64,000 bases of DNA from Salinirussus salinus (GTDB lineage: Archaea > Halobacteriota > Halobacteria > Halobacteriales > Haloarculaceae): the NCBI RefSeq assembly GCF_009831455.1, contig NZ_WOWO01000001.1, forward strand, positions 186,001 to 250,000, read 5' to 3'. This document shows positions 43,271 to 52,171 of this stretch, piece by piece; position 1 is the stretch's first letter, and every line of letters starts with the position of its first letter. Position numbers and translations under genes: made by a program. The notes under the pieces were generated by a model. It was not told the origin of the DNA and did not search any database. It worked only from the letters and a program-made list of their open reading frames with translations.

Positions 43271-45031
43271 TCACGCGAGCAACTGCGGGCCGACGAACAT
43301 CATGACGAGCGCGCCGAGCATGGTCAGCGAGACGACGGTCGTGACGGCGGAGGTCAGCTGCCGGCGGTTGGGCAGCGGCAGCCGGGAGACGACCGCCTCC
43401 GTGCTGGTCCGAGTGAGGTGGCCGCCGTCCAGCGGGAACGCGGGGATACAGTTGAAGATGCCGAGGTTGAGGTTGATCCACCCCGTCCAGAACAGCAGGT
43501 TCGCGAGCAGGAACACGCCGCCGCCGAGCCCGGCCAGCGGCCCCTGGACCACGTAGAAGTCCGCGACCCCGCCGGTGAAGCCGGCGAAGTTGAACGGCGA
43601 GCCCGCAAGCGACGCGATCGGCAGCCCCAGCAGCCAGCCCAGGTGGACGATGATCGACGCGAACAGGCCGCTCTGGCCCTGGATCTGCGGGTGTGACCCG
43701 TCAAGCAGCGCGAGGAAGCCCGCAGCGGGGTACTCCCGGACCCCGAAGTCGTCCGGGACGACCCCCGACACGCCGGGGGCGACGCCCGCGACCCCGAGCA
43801 CGCCGTCCTCGAGTGTCACGTCGACGGTCCGGCGCTGGCCGTCGACGAAGAGCGTGACCGATGTCGACCCGCCGGCCCCCACGGCGTCGAGTGCCTCCCG
43901 CAGGTCGGCGGCGGTCCGGACGCGGGTGTCACCGACCCCCGTGATGACGGCGGAGGCGTTCTCCGGGACGCCCTCGTCGACGAGCGGGCTGTCGGGGGTC
44001 ACCCGCGCGGAGTAGGCCCCGAGCGGGACCGTGACGGACCCCCGGCTGGTCTCGAGGGTCGCGACGGTCCGGTTCTCGACCGCCGCGGCGAACTCGGCCT
44101 CGGTGCGGACCGGCGTGCCGTTGACCGCCTCGATGACCGGCGCTTCGCCGCTGCTGACGTTCAGTACCTCGGGGACGAACTCGACGGCGAGGACGCGGCG
44201 CTGGACGGTGACCGTCGAGCCGTCGTGCAGGTCGACCTCGACGGCCGCGCTCTCGACGTCGGCCAGCGCCGCTTCGAGTTCCGTCCGGTTCTCGACGTCG
44301 GTCCCGTTGACGGCGGTGATGACGTCGCTGTGGCCCAGGCCGGCGTCGGCGGCCGCCGAACCCGGGTAGGCACCGCCGACCGCGACCCCCGGGGCGACCG
44401 CGATGGCGCCCGCGACCGGGCCGGCCAGCAGCGCGAAGGCGAGCGCGGTGACGACGAAGTTGTTCGTGACGCCGGCGGCGAACATCCGGCTCTGGGCGCC
44501 GCGGTCGGCTTTCACCCGGCTCTCCTCGTCGGGCTCGACGAACGCACCCAGCGGGATGAACCCGAGCAGCGCGACGCCCATCGAGTCGATGTCGATATCC
44601 TCGACGCGACAGAGCAGGCCGTGGCCGCCCTCGTGGACGACCATCCCGACCAGCAGGCCGAAGACGATGTCGGGGGCGGCCGACAGCGGGAGGAAGTCGT
44701 TGACGCCAGGTATCACGAGGGCGTTCTGTGGCTCGACGGCCCGGGTCTGTTCGGGTGCGGAGAGCACGAGATACGCCGAGAGCACCAGGAAGACCGCGGC
44801 AAACAGCATGACGACGACGGTGATCCCGAGCCCGACGTTCCCCCAGGCCCGCCAGAAGCGGCGCCGTTTCGCGAGCCGGTCGAGGAAGGCTTTCCCCCGG
44901 CCGGTGTGCAGCGTCACGAGCGGGCCGGAGACACGGACGTAATCCGGGAGGACGCCGCGGGCCTGCAGCGCCAGGAGGGCGAGTACGTAGACCCCGAATC
45001 CGATGAGGACCAGCTCGAGCGTACCGACCAT
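43271..45031 (-). CDS. Site-2-type membrane metalloprotease (M50) with PDZ domains
   Basis: 586 residues from ATG 45031. Zinc motif HEGGH at 133-137 within a membrane helix, and the second ligand region FPLDGGH near the C-terminus. The middle holds PDZ-like domains (ITAVNGTDVENRTELEAAL, IEAVNGTPVRTEAEFAAAV and ITGVGDTRVRTAADLREAL). Six to eight transmembrane helices. S2P enzymes cut membrane-bound substrates such as anti-sigma factors; in archaea the substrate is not known. A second, PDZ-free M50 protease lies at 48 kb. Confidence 0.9.
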   Translation of the reverse strand: MVGTLELVLIGFGVYVLALLALQARGVLPDYVRVSGPLVTLHTGRGKAFLDRLAKRRRFWRAWGNVGLGITVVVMLFAAVFLVLSAYLVLSAPEQTRAVEPQNALVIPGVNDFLPLSAAPDIVFGLLVGMVVHEGGHGLLCRVEDIDIDSMGVALLGFIPLGAFVEPDEESRVKADRGAQSRMFAAGVTNNFVVTALAFALLAGPVAGAIAVAPGVAVGGAYPGSAAADAGLGHSDVITAVNGTDVENRTELEAALADVESAAVEVDLHDGSTVTVQRRVLAVEFVPEVLNVSSGEAPVIEAVNGTPVRTEAEFAAAVENRTVATLETSRGSVTVPLGAYSARVTPDSPLVDEGVPENASAVITGVGDTRVRTAADLREALDAVGAGGSTSVTLFVDGQRRTVDVTLEDGVLGVAGVAPGVSGVVPDDFGVREYPAAGFLALLDGSHPQIQGQSGLFASIIVHLGWLLGLPIASLAGSPFNFAGFTGGVADFYVVQGPLAGLGGGVFLLANLLFWTGWINLNLGIFNCIPAFPLDGGHLTRTSTEAVVSRLPLPNRRQLTSAVTTVVSLTMLGALVMMFVGPQLLA

Positions 45032-45141
45032 TGGTTGCCAGTAGTCGGGTACGGCAAAGAGGGTTTTCCTACGGGACGGCGGGCTGGGGTCGGGGTGGGG
45101 CGTCGGCACCGTCTGCGGCGGTCATTTCCGGTTGCGACCGG

Positions 45142-46791
45142 TCACCGATCCCGTCGCAGCCGGTCGACGACGAACTCCCGGTCGAGCTTCGCGAGGAACG
45201 GGCCCAGCTGTGGCCCCTTGTCGTCGTCGAAAAAGAGGCGGTAGCCGGCCGAGAAGAACTCGCCGATGTCGAGGTCGTGGCGCTTGGCCGTCTCGTAGAT
45301 CTCACCCTGGATCGTCTCGCCGTCGTGGCCCTCGGCGACGAAGTCAGCCAGCTCGTCGAGCGCCCGCTCGGTCTCGGGGTCGAAGTCCACCTCCGGCAAC
45401 TCGGTGCGCTTGAGCTCGTAGTCGAAGGCGTTGCCGGTCCGGCGGGCCCACTCCCGGGCGCGCTCGACGCGGGCGAGCGCCGCCTCGACGGCCCACTCCG
45501 GGGCGTCCTCGGGGACGTGTCCCTCCTTGCGGGCGATCTCCTCGCGTACGGCGGGGTCGTCGGTCATCCCCAGCACCGCGGCGAAGGTGTAGGGGATCCG
45601 CACCCGCTCGGCGCGTGGCTCGTCGACGACCATCGGATAGGCGCGCTCGGCGCGGGCCCGCTCCTCCTCACCGGCCTCGAGTTCCCCGAAGTAGACCCGC
45701 TCGAAGCGGTCGAACTCGTCGACCAGCTGGTCGACGCCCTCGACGCTGAAATCGCGCTGTTTCAGCGGCTCCTTCGTGAAGAAGTACTTCAGGACCTCGG
45801 GCTCGAGGAAGGTCAGCGCCTCGTCGACGGTGAGGACGTTCCCCGCGGAGGAGGAGAGCGGCTCGCCGTCCAGCGTGAACCACTCGTAGACCATCGGCAC
45901 GGGCGGCTCGACGTCGAGCACCTCCCGGGCGATGGCGACGCCGCTCGGCCAGGAGCCCTCGGCGTGGTCCTTCCCGAAGGGCTCGAAATCCACGCCCAGC
46001 AGCTTCCACTGGGCGGGCCACTCGAACCGCCAGGGGAGTTTGCCTTCCCGCAGCGTGGCCGTCCCCTCGTGGCCACACCCCTCGATGACGTCGCCGTCGG
46101 CCTCGCTGTCCGTGCACCGGTAGGCGACCGTCCCCGCCTCGAGGTCGACGCCGGTGATGGTCTCGGTGAGCTGGCCACACTCGCTACACTCCGCGAAGAA
46201 GGGGACGTAGTCGTCGTCGACCTTCTCCTGGAAGTCGGCGAGGACCTCCCGGGCGCGCTCGCGGTTCGCGAGCACGTGACGGGTGACGGCCTCGAACTCG
46301 CCGGTCCCGTAGAGCTCGGTGTTCGATACCATGTCGACCTCGACGCCCAGCCGGTCGGCGCTGTCCTGGAGCAGCCGGGTGAAGTGTGCCCCGTAGGAGT
46401 CACAGCAGCCGAAGGGGTCGGGGATCGCGGTGTAGGGCTTGCCGAGGTTGCGCCCGAGCGCGCCCGCGTCGACTTCCCCCAGGCCGACGACGTTCCAGTC
46501 CAGGTCCGCCAGGCGGCGGGGGACGGCGCGCAGGCGGTCCTTGTCGTCGGCGGTGAAGACCTGGCGGACCTCGTACCCGCGGTCCCGGAGTGACTCCGCG
46601 ACGAAGTAGCCCCGGAGGATCTCGTTGAAGTGGCCGATGTGCGGGACGCCGGAGGGCGAGACGCCGCCCTTGATTACGACCGGCTCCTCGGGCTCGCGGG
46701 CCTCGATGACGTCGGCGACGGCGTCGGCCCAGAAGGGGCGGTCGGTGCTGCTGGCGGTCCCGTACGGGTCGGGGAGGTCGTCGTCGGTCAT
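45142..46791 (-). CDS. lysS: Lysyl-tRNA synthetase, class I
   Basis: 549 residues. It is the archaeal class I enzyme, not class II: HIGH motif as PHIGHFNEI (50-58) and KMSKS-type loop as LSSSAGN. Extra Cys pairs (CSECG, and CTDSEADGDVIEGCGH) make a zinc-finger insert. Charges tRNA-Lys. It overlaps pyrH by 4 bases, so the two are co-translated. Confidence 0.97.
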   Translation of the reverse strand: MTDDDLPDPYGTASSTDRPFWADAVADVIEAREPEEPVVIKGGVSPSGVPHIGHFNEILRGYFVAESLRDRGYEVRQVFTADDKDRLRAVPRRLADLDWNVVGLGEVDAGALGRNLGKPYTAIPDPFGCCDSYGAHFTRLLQDSADRLGVEVDMVSNTELYGTGEFEAVTRHVLANRERAREVLADFQEKVDDDYVPFFAECSECGQLTETITGVDLEAGTVAYRCTDSEADGDVIEGCGHEGTATLREGKLPWRFEWPAQWKLLGVDFEPFGKDHAEGSWPSGVAIAREVLDVEPPVPMVYEWFTLDGEPLSSSAGNVLTVDEALTFLEPEVLKYFFTKEPLKQRDFSVEGVDQLVDEFDRFERVYFGELEAGEEERARAERAYPMVVDEPRAERVRIPYTFAAVLGMTDDPAVREEIARKEGHVPEDAPEWAVEAALARVERAREWARRTGNAFDYELKRTELPEVDFDPETERALDELADFVAEGHDGETIQGEIYETAKRHDLDIGEFFSAGYRLFFDDDKGPQLGPFLAKLDREFVVDRLRRDR

Positions 46792-47468
46792 CGTGGTTCG
46801 ATGTCGGTTCCGTCGTGGTCGCCGTCGACGGCCGCGACGACGGCCTCGGGGTCGCTTCCGTCGAGCACGACCGCACGGAGGCCGGCGCGCTGGAGGAGTT
46901 TCGTCGCCAGCAAGTCGACGGGCGCGTTGCTCCCGGCGTCGATGTCCATCTCGGCGACTAGCGCCACCAGGTCGTCGACGCCGATCCGGCTGTACTTCGT
47001 CGCCTCGGGGTCGGCCTCGGGGTCGGCGTCGAACACGCCGGGGACGCTGGTCGCGTAGACGAGCAGGTCGGCGTCGACGTACTCCGCCAGCGCGGTGGCG
47101 ACGGCGTCGGTCGTGTGGCCGGCCTCGGTGCCGCCCATCACGGGGACATCGCCCCGGCGGAGCGCGGTCCGGGCCGCCCCGTGGTCGGTCGCGGGCGCCG
47201 AGACGGCCCGCTCGTCGAGGGCGGCGATCAGCAGCCGGGCGTTGAGCCGCGTCACCGCGATGCCGAGGTGGTCGAGTTCGGTCTCGTTGGCTCCGAGTTC
47301 GCGCGCGGCGCCGATGTATTCGCGGGCCGTCGCCCCCCCGCCGACCACCACGCACACCTCGTGACCCGCGTCCAGCAGCTGCTCGACGGCCGCGGCGTAG
47401 CCGGCGACGCGCGAGGAATCCAGGTCCGGCACGAGAACGCTCCCGCCGACGGAGACGACCACTCTCAT
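46788..47468 (-). CDS. pyrH: UMP kinase (archaeal type)
   Basis: 226 residues, amino-acid-kinase fold. Phosphate-binding VVSVGGSVLVP at the start, VVVGGGATAREYI, and the C-terminal acidic loop ATSVPGVFDADPE. Converts UMP to UDP for pyrimidine nucleotide synthesis. It is the first gene of a two-gene operon with lysS, and its promoter region lies in the low-GC gap upstream. Confidence 0.95.
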   Translation of the reverse strand: MRVVVSVGGSVLVPDLDSSRVAGYAAAVEQLLDAGHEVCVVVGGGATAREYIGAARELGANETELDHLGIAVTRLNARLLIAALDERAVSAPATDHGAARTALRRGDVPVMGGTEAGHTTDAVATALAEYVDADLLVYATSVPGVFDADPEADPEATKYSRIGVDDLVALVAEMDIDAGSNAPVDLLATKLLQRAGLRAVVLDGSDPEAVVAAVDGDHDGTDIEPR

Positions 47469-47818
47469 CGTCCCGCCGTAACCCCGAGGCAGGCTTAAGG
47501 GTTGTCAAGCCGCCCACCGAGCACCCGCCGACGGGGAGAGAGACGGCTCGCACGGCCAGCCGGAGAGTCGAGAAAAGAACAGGCAACAAATTCCTATTTT
47601 TGCGCGGGAATCACCCGGTCTTACCGTCCCGACAGGGCCGGCCTACCAGCCTGGTGTGGCTCATCTCTCACTCTCTTAGAACTGATTGTAAAATGTCTAT
47701 CGGGGTTTCAGGCGTTCGTGAAAGGTCGTTTTACGCCCCACGATCCCTGAAAGCGACCGAAGCTACCCGAAGGTTCGTTTCTTTATATGGGGTCGGGGGC
47801 GGTATCAGTAGATGAGCC
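47469..47818. other. Gene-free 350-base gap with low-GC core
   Basis: No gene seen. Bases 47570-47790 are clearly poorer in G+C than the surrounding genes (CAACAAATTCCTATTTTTG at 47584-47602, ATTGTAAAATGTCT). TTTATATG at 47782-47789 is the TATA box of the DUF7123-like gene. The segment 47600-47770 has no visible long hairpin; it could hold an unannotated small RNA or be a remnant. Confidence 0.5.
47782..47789 (+). promoter_or_regulatory. TATA box of DUF7123-like gene
   Basis: TTTATATG is centred about 33 bases before the ATG at 47819. It gives a leader of about 7 bases, with another ATG (47812, different frame) at its start. Confidence 0.6.
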
Positions 47819-48061
47819 ATGAGCGCAACGACGACGCCCTCCCAGGAAAGCTCGAAGGAGGAACGGCTGCGCGCGTTCCTCGAGCGCAAGGCCACCGACG
47901 GCGAGATGTACTTCAAGAGCAAGTTCATCGCGGACGAGGTCGGGCTCTCGCCCAAGGAGATCGGCGCCCTGATGGTCAAGCTGAAAGAGTCCGCGCCGGG
48001 ACTGGAGATCGAGAAGTGGTCGTACACGAGCGCGACCACCTGGCGCGTCGAGCCCGCCTGA
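47819..48061 (+). CDS. Small winged-helix-like DUF7123 protein
   Basis: 80 residues: a Ser/Thr-rich tail, then LRAFLERKATDGEMYFKSKFIADEVG and LSPKEIGALMVKLKESAPGLEIEKWSYTSATTWRV. The second part looks like a recognition helix and wing of a winged helix. Family name is from memory (DUF7123, haloarchaeal). Possibly a DNA-binding protein; not shown. It precedes an M50 protease gene on the same strand, with a separate promoter there. Confidence 0.75.
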   Translation: MSATTTPSQESSKEERLRAFLERKATDGEMYFKSKFIADEVGLSPKEIGALMVKLKESAPGLEIEKWSYTSATTWRVEPA

Positions 48062-48158
48062 GGACCCGACCCGCACTCCGCTGGTCCCCGTGCGCTTCCT
48101 CGGCTGACCGCCGGCGGGTCCCGGTCTTTTAACCGCGTCGGGCGCGAACCACGAGGCG

Positions 48159-49313
48159 ATGGAGCGCAGCGAGTGGCCGACGGCGGGCCCTTCGGCCGCC
48201 GACGTCGCGCCGGTTTTCGCGGTCTACGACGTCCGCGAGGATGGCGACCGGCTGGTCTACGTCGGCCAGCCCCGCGCTCCGCCCGGCCGCGTCGAGCGCG
48301 AACTCTGGCCGCGCTTCCGGGAGTGTGGCTACGAGGTGCAACTCAGGCAGGGGTATCCCGACGGCGGCGAGGGGGACATCCCCATCTCCGCCGGGGAGTA
48401 CGTCCTCGTCGCCAGGCCCCGGTTGGTCGGGGTCGACGGGGTCCCGTGGACGAACGTCGCCCTCCTCGTCGCGACGGTGTTCTCGACGCTTCTCGTGGGA
48501 GCGACGACGTGGTACCGGATCCCGCTGTCTGCGGGGCCGGTCGCGATGCTCGAGGCCTGGCCCTTCGTCGTCGCCATCCTCGGGGTCCTGGGGATCCACG
48601 AACTCGGCCACTACGTCATGAGCAGGTACCACGAGGTCGACGCGACGCTGCCCTATTTCATCCCGTTCCCATCGGTCATCGGCTCGATGGGCGCGGTCAT
48701 CCGGATGAAAGGGCGGATCCCCGACCGGGAGGCGCTGTTCGACATCGGCGTCGCCGGGCCGCTGGCGGGACTGGCGGCGACGGTCGTCGTGACCGCCGTC
48801 GGCCTCCAGCTCGACCCCCTCCCCGTCCAGGAGGCCGCGAGTCGGGAGGCCGGCACGTTCATCCGGTTCAACAACCCCGCGCTGCTCGTGCTCGTCGCCG
48901 AGCTGACGGGCACGGCAGGAAAACTCGCGGCCAACGGCTCGGTCCACCCGGTCGTGTTCGGCGGGTGGGTCGGGATGCTCGTCACCGTGCTCAATCTCCT
49001 CCCGGTCGGGCAGCTCGACGGCGGCCACATCCTCCGTGCGGTGCTCGGACCCCGTCAGGAGACTCTCTCGGCCGCCGTCCCCGCCCTGCTGTTCGCGCTC
49101 GCCGCCTACCTCTACGTCGTCGAGGGGACCGTCAACTCCGTCGCTATCTGGGTCTTCTGGGGGCTGTTCGCGCTCGGACTGGCCTACGCCGGCGCGGCCG
49201 AGCCGGTCTACGACGAGCCGCTCGACCGGCGCCGGGTCGCGGTCGGCCTCCTCACGTTCGTCCTCGGTGCGCTCTGTTTCACGCCTGTTCCGATCGAGAT
49301 CGTGACGGTCTGA
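48159..49313 (+). CDS. Site-2-type membrane metalloprotease (M50), no PDZ
   Basis: 384 residues. The N-terminal 90 residues are a soluble cap. HELGH motif at 147-151 in TM2, and the second metal site in LNLLPVGQLDGGHIL near residue 290. About seven transmembrane helices; the last is at VGLLTFVLGALCF. It is the second M50 protease of the window. TCTTTTAAC at 48124-48132 is 27-30 bases before the ATG, so the message is leaderless. Confidence 0.9.
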   Translation: MERSEWPTAGPSAADVAPVFAVYDVREDGDRLVYVGQPRAPPGRVERELWPRFRECGYEVQLRQGYPDGGEGDIPISAGEYVLVARPRLVGVDGVPWTNVALLVATVFSTLLVGATTWYRIPLSAGPVAMLEAWPFVVAILGVLGIHELGHYVMSRYHEVDATLPYFIPFPSVIGSMGAVIRMKGRIPDREALFDIGVAGPLAGLAATVVVTAVGLQLDPLPVQEAASREAGTFIRFNNPALLVLVAELTGTAGKLAANGSVHPVVFGGWVGMLVTVLNLLPVGQLDGGHILRAVLGPRQETLSAAVPALLFALAAYLYVVEGTVNSVAIWVFWGLFALGLAYAGAAEPVYDEPLDRRRVAVGLLTFVLGALCFTPVPIEIVTV

Positions 49314-49350
49314 GCCCGGCCGGGCGACTGCGAGTTGCCCGCCCACGCCG

Positions 49351-50217
49351 TCAGTGGGTGTACCCCCGGTCAGGCAGCGGCTCGCCGTCCAGCGTCACGC
49401 CGGAATCGGTGGCCGTCCCGACTCTTGTCAGCGGGACTGACAGCGCCTCGCGGGCAGCCTCTACCTCTGCCTCCGGCAGCGTACAGACGAGTTCGAAGTC
49501 CTCGCCGAAGAACGCGCCCAACTCCAGATACTCCTCGCCGGTCCTGGCCACCTCGTCGACGGCGTCGTCGACCGGCAGCGGCGTCTCGACGGCGAAGCCA
49601 CAGTCGCTGGCCTCGGCGAGCTGGTGTAGCGAGCGGGCCAGCCCGTCGCTGGAATCCATCATCGCCGTCGCGTGGGGGGCCAGCGCCCGCCCGGCCGCGA
49701 CCCGTGGCTCGAACCGGAAGAGGCCGTTCGCCCGTTCGACGTCGCCGCGCTCGAACAGCCTCAGCGCGGCGCCGCTGCGGCCGAGCGTCCCGGTCACGCA
49801 GACCGCTTCGCCGGGGCTGGCGCCCGACCGGCGGACCGGGTCCGGCGCCCGGCCGAGCGCGGTCGTGGCGACGGTGAACTCGTCGTGGCCGTCGAGGTCG
49901 CCCCCGACGTAGGCGCCGCCGGTCAGCTCACAGACCTCGCGTGCGCCTGCGACGAAAGCCGCGATCTCCTCCCACTCGAAGGTCGGCGCGCCGTAGACGG
50001 CGACGGCGGCCACCGCCTCGGCACCCATCGCCGCCAGATCCGACAGCGACGCGCCGACCGCCCGCCAGCCCGCCGTGTACCGGGTCGTCCCCGCCGGGAA
50101 GTCGGTGCGGTCGTGGAGCATGTCGGTCGTCAGCGCGAGCCCGTCCACGACGGCGGCGTCGTCGCCGGCCGCCGGGAGCGTGTCGGCGAGGTGGCGGAGC
50201 GCGGCCCGTTCGTCCAT
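49351..50217 (-). CDS. thiL: Thiamine-monophosphate kinase
   Basis: 288 residues, PurM-like fold. Motifs: GDDAAVV (residues 18-24), TTDMLHDRTDF, MMDSSDGLARSL and FGEDFELVCTLPEAE. Phosphorylates thiamine monophosphate to the pyrophosphate cofactor. The ATG at 50217 gives the usual N-terminus (MDERAALRHLAD). No other thi gene is adjacent. It is divergent from a YbhN-type membrane protein. Confidence 0.95.
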   Translation of the reverse strand: MDERAALRHLADTLPAAGDDAAVVDGLALTTDMLHDRTDFPAGTTRYTAGWRAVGASLSDLAAMGAEAVAAVAVYGAPTFEWEEIAAFVAGAREVCELTGGAYVGGDLDGHDEFTVATTALGRAPDPVRRSGASPGEAVCVTGTLGRSGAALRLFERGDVERANGLFRFEPRVAAGRALAPHATAMMDSSDGLARSLHQLAEASDCGFAVETPLPVDDAVDEVARTGEEYLELGAFFGEDFELVCTLPEAEVEAAREALSVPLTRVGTATDSGVTLDGEPLPDRGYTH

Positions 50218-50347
50218 GGGGCGGGTTCGTCCGCCGGGCCCAAAGGCACGTCGCACGCGGGGCGGACCGGCTCGGTCGGCCGTCGGACGGCCCGGGCGAC
50301 AGCGGGCATCCGGAGGCTTGAAGCCCGGGCCGTCCCACGGCCGGGGT

Positions 50348-51376
50348 ATGGACGGCGACCGCCTCAAGACAGCCGCCGGGTTCGTCGCGGCGGTCGCGCT
50401 GCTCGTCGTCATCGTCTGGTACATCGGCTTCGACGAGGTCGTCGCGGCGCTGCTGCGTGGCGACCCCGGGATCGCCGCCCTGACCCTCCCCGTCGCCGTC
50501 GTCTGGCTCTCCGCGTGGGGGCTGTCGCTGTACACGGTCCTCGGGGCGCTCGGCGCGCCGATCAGGCCCCACAAGGCGGTCTTCGTGTTCACCGCCGCGG
50601 TGTTTTCGAACAACATCACGCCGTTCGGGCAGGCCGGCGGGGAGCCGGTGAGCGCGATGTTCATCTCCTCGGCCTCGGACAGCGAGTACGAGACCGGGCT
50701 GGCGGCCATCGCCAGCGTCGACACGCTGCATTTCATCCCGTCGCTGGCGGTCGCGACCGTCGGGCTGGGCTACGTCGCGGTCACGGCCGCGGAGTTCACC
50801 CAGGACCTGGTCTTCGCGGTGGCGGCGGCGGCGGCGCTCGCGGCGGTCGTCCCGACGGTCGGCTACCTGGTCTGGCGCTTCCGCGAGCGGCTCAAGCGCG
50901 TGGTCGTCGACCGACTGGGGCCCGGCATTCAGTTCCTGGGTCGGGTCGTCCCGATCGCCTCGGCGCCCTCCCGTTCGGTCATCGAGAAGCGCGTCGAGGG
51001 CTTCTTTTCCTCGGTCGGCCGCGTCGCCTCGAACCGGCGGGCGCTGGTGACCGCCATGTCGCTGTCGGCGCTGGGATGGGTCTGTCTCTCGACCTCGCTG
51101 TGGCTCTCGCTGGCCGCCCTGGGCCACGTCATCCCCTTCCTGTCGATCCTCTTCGTGGTCCCCATCGGGAGCATCGCCGGGGTGACCCCGTTCCCCGGCG
51201 GGCTCGGCGGGATCGAGGCCGCCTTCGTCACGCTGCTCCTGCCGCTGGGCGTCCCTGCCGAGGTCGCGACCGCGGCGGTACTCATCCACCGGGGGGCGAC
51301 CTACTGGCTCCCGACAGCCTTCGGCGGCGGCGCGGCGTTCGTCCTCAGCGCCGAGGCCCGCCGCGCCCGGCAGTAA
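50348..51376 (+). CDS. Lysylphosphatidylglycerol-synthase-TM / UPF0104 (YbhN) family membrane protein
   Basis: 342 residues, about eight transmembrane helices. Family features: FVFTAAVFSNNITPFGQAGGEP and PIGSIAGVTPFPGGLGGIEAAF, both glycine-rich re-entrant-like segments. In bacteria the fold is the flippase half of MprF; archaeal members may flip lipids or glycolipids. No catalytic partner is near. It lies 39 bases upstream of the S19e gene. Confidence 0.87.
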   Translation: MDGDRLKTAAGFVAAVALLVVIVWYIGFDEVVAALLRGDPGIAALTLPVAVVWLSAWGLSLYTVLGALGAPIRPHKAVFVFTAAVFSNNITPFGQAGGEPVSAMFISSASDSEYETGLAAIASVDTLHFIPSLAVATVGLGYVAVTAAEFTQDLVFAVAAAAALAAVVPTVGYLVWRFRERLKRVVVDRLGPGIQFLGRVVPIASAPSRSVIEKRVEGFFSSVGRVASNRRALVTAMSLSALGWVCLSTSLWLSLAALGHVIPFLSILFVVPIGSIAGVTPFPGGLGGIEAAFVTLLLPLGVPAEVATAAVLIHRGATYWLPTAFGGGAAFVLSAEARRARQ

Positions 51377-51415
51377 ACGACGTGCTTAAATGACGGCGTC
51401 CGGAAAGAGCGTGCA

Positions 51416-51877
51416 ATGACGACGCTCTACGACGTCCCCACCGAGGAGCTGATCGAGGCGGTCGCCGACCGCCTCGCCGAGGAAGACGAGGTCGAGGAAC
51501 CCGACTGGCTCCAGTTCGTCAAGACCGGCGTGGACCGCGAGCTCCCGCCCGAGCAGGAGGACTTCTGGGTCCGCCGGGCCGCCAGCCTGCTCCGGAAGGT
51601 CGCCGTCGACGGACCCGTCGGCGTCGGCAGCCTCCGCACCGAGTACGGCTCCACGAAGCAGGGCTCGACCCGCTACCGGGTCCGTCCCCGCCGACAGTCC
51701 CAGTCTTCCGGGAAGATCATCCGGACCGCCCTCCAGCAACTCGAGGAGGCCGGCTACGTCGCGACCGCCGAGGGCGAGGGCCGAACCGTGACTCCCGAAG
51801 GCCAGGGCTTCCTCGACGACACCGCCGCCGAAGTGCTCGAAGAGCTGGACGACCCCGCGCTCGAGCGGTACGCCTGA
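51416..51877 (+). CDS. rps19e: 30S ribosomal protein S19e
   Basis: 153 residues, archaeal/eukaryotic S19e. MTTLYDVPTEELIEAVADRL at the start, FWVRRAASLLRKVAVDGPVG and IIRTALQQLEEAGYV later. Needed for small-subunit assembly. Its stop codon is directly followed by copy 2 of the 140-bp element. PDCD5 and a PP-loop protein follow it in many archaea; here a DUF998 gene is inserted between. Confidence 0.97.
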   Translation: MTTLYDVPTEELIEAVADRLAEEDEVEEPDWLQFVKTGVDRELPPEQEDFWVRRAASLLRKVAVDGPVGVGSLRTEYGSTKQGSTRYRVRPRRQSQSSGKIIRTALQQLEEAGYVATAEGEGRTVTPEGQGFLDDTAAEVLEELDDPALERYA

Positions 51878-52015
51878 CCACCTTTTTTTGCGTCGGGTTT
51901 CCTCGCGAGCCGGAGGCTCGCTGCGGAACCACTCCTTGAAAAACGTGGGCGAAAAGACCTCGCCGCTCCCTCCGGTCGCGGCGAGTGAACCGCGGCACAG
52001 AGCGCCGCGGATGCT
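51878..52015 (+). repeat. 140-bp structured intergenic element, copy 2
   Basis: Begins CCACCTTTTTTTGCG at the S19e stop and continues as the reverse complement of copy 1 (1288-1427). Read in copy 1 direction, stem P1 is CCGCGGC/GCCGCGG and P2 is CTCGCCGC/GCGGCGAG. P3 has the same stem as copy 1 with a complementary loop. The linkers (CGCCCACGTTTTTCAAGGAG, GAGGAAACCCGACGC) are nearly unchanged. Confidence 0.85.
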
Positions 52016-52171
52016 ACTTTTCACATTGAGCTAACGTTCGGTCTCGCCGTGGGATTGTTCGCACTCCCCCAGCTGCCACAGCCGAGTTGTTATCCCCAGA
52101 GGAGGTATATGGGAGAACCGGTATCTATTAAATAAACAACTACTTTTCCCTTTCGTACGAACGCTCGGTTG
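52016..52171. other. AT-rich spacer before the DUF998 gene
   Basis: Contains CTATTAAATAAACAACT at 52125-52141, the probable promoter of the DUF998 gene. The base composition shifts from GC-rich to AT-rich at about 52015, the end of the repeat. Confidence 0.5.

Noticed and set aside
47812-48132. A 106-residue plus-strand frame starting at ATG 47812
   Set aside because: Overlaps the DUF7123-like gene in another frame, with Arg-rich content. The gene at 47819 has family similarity; the ATG at 47812 is probably near the transcript start.
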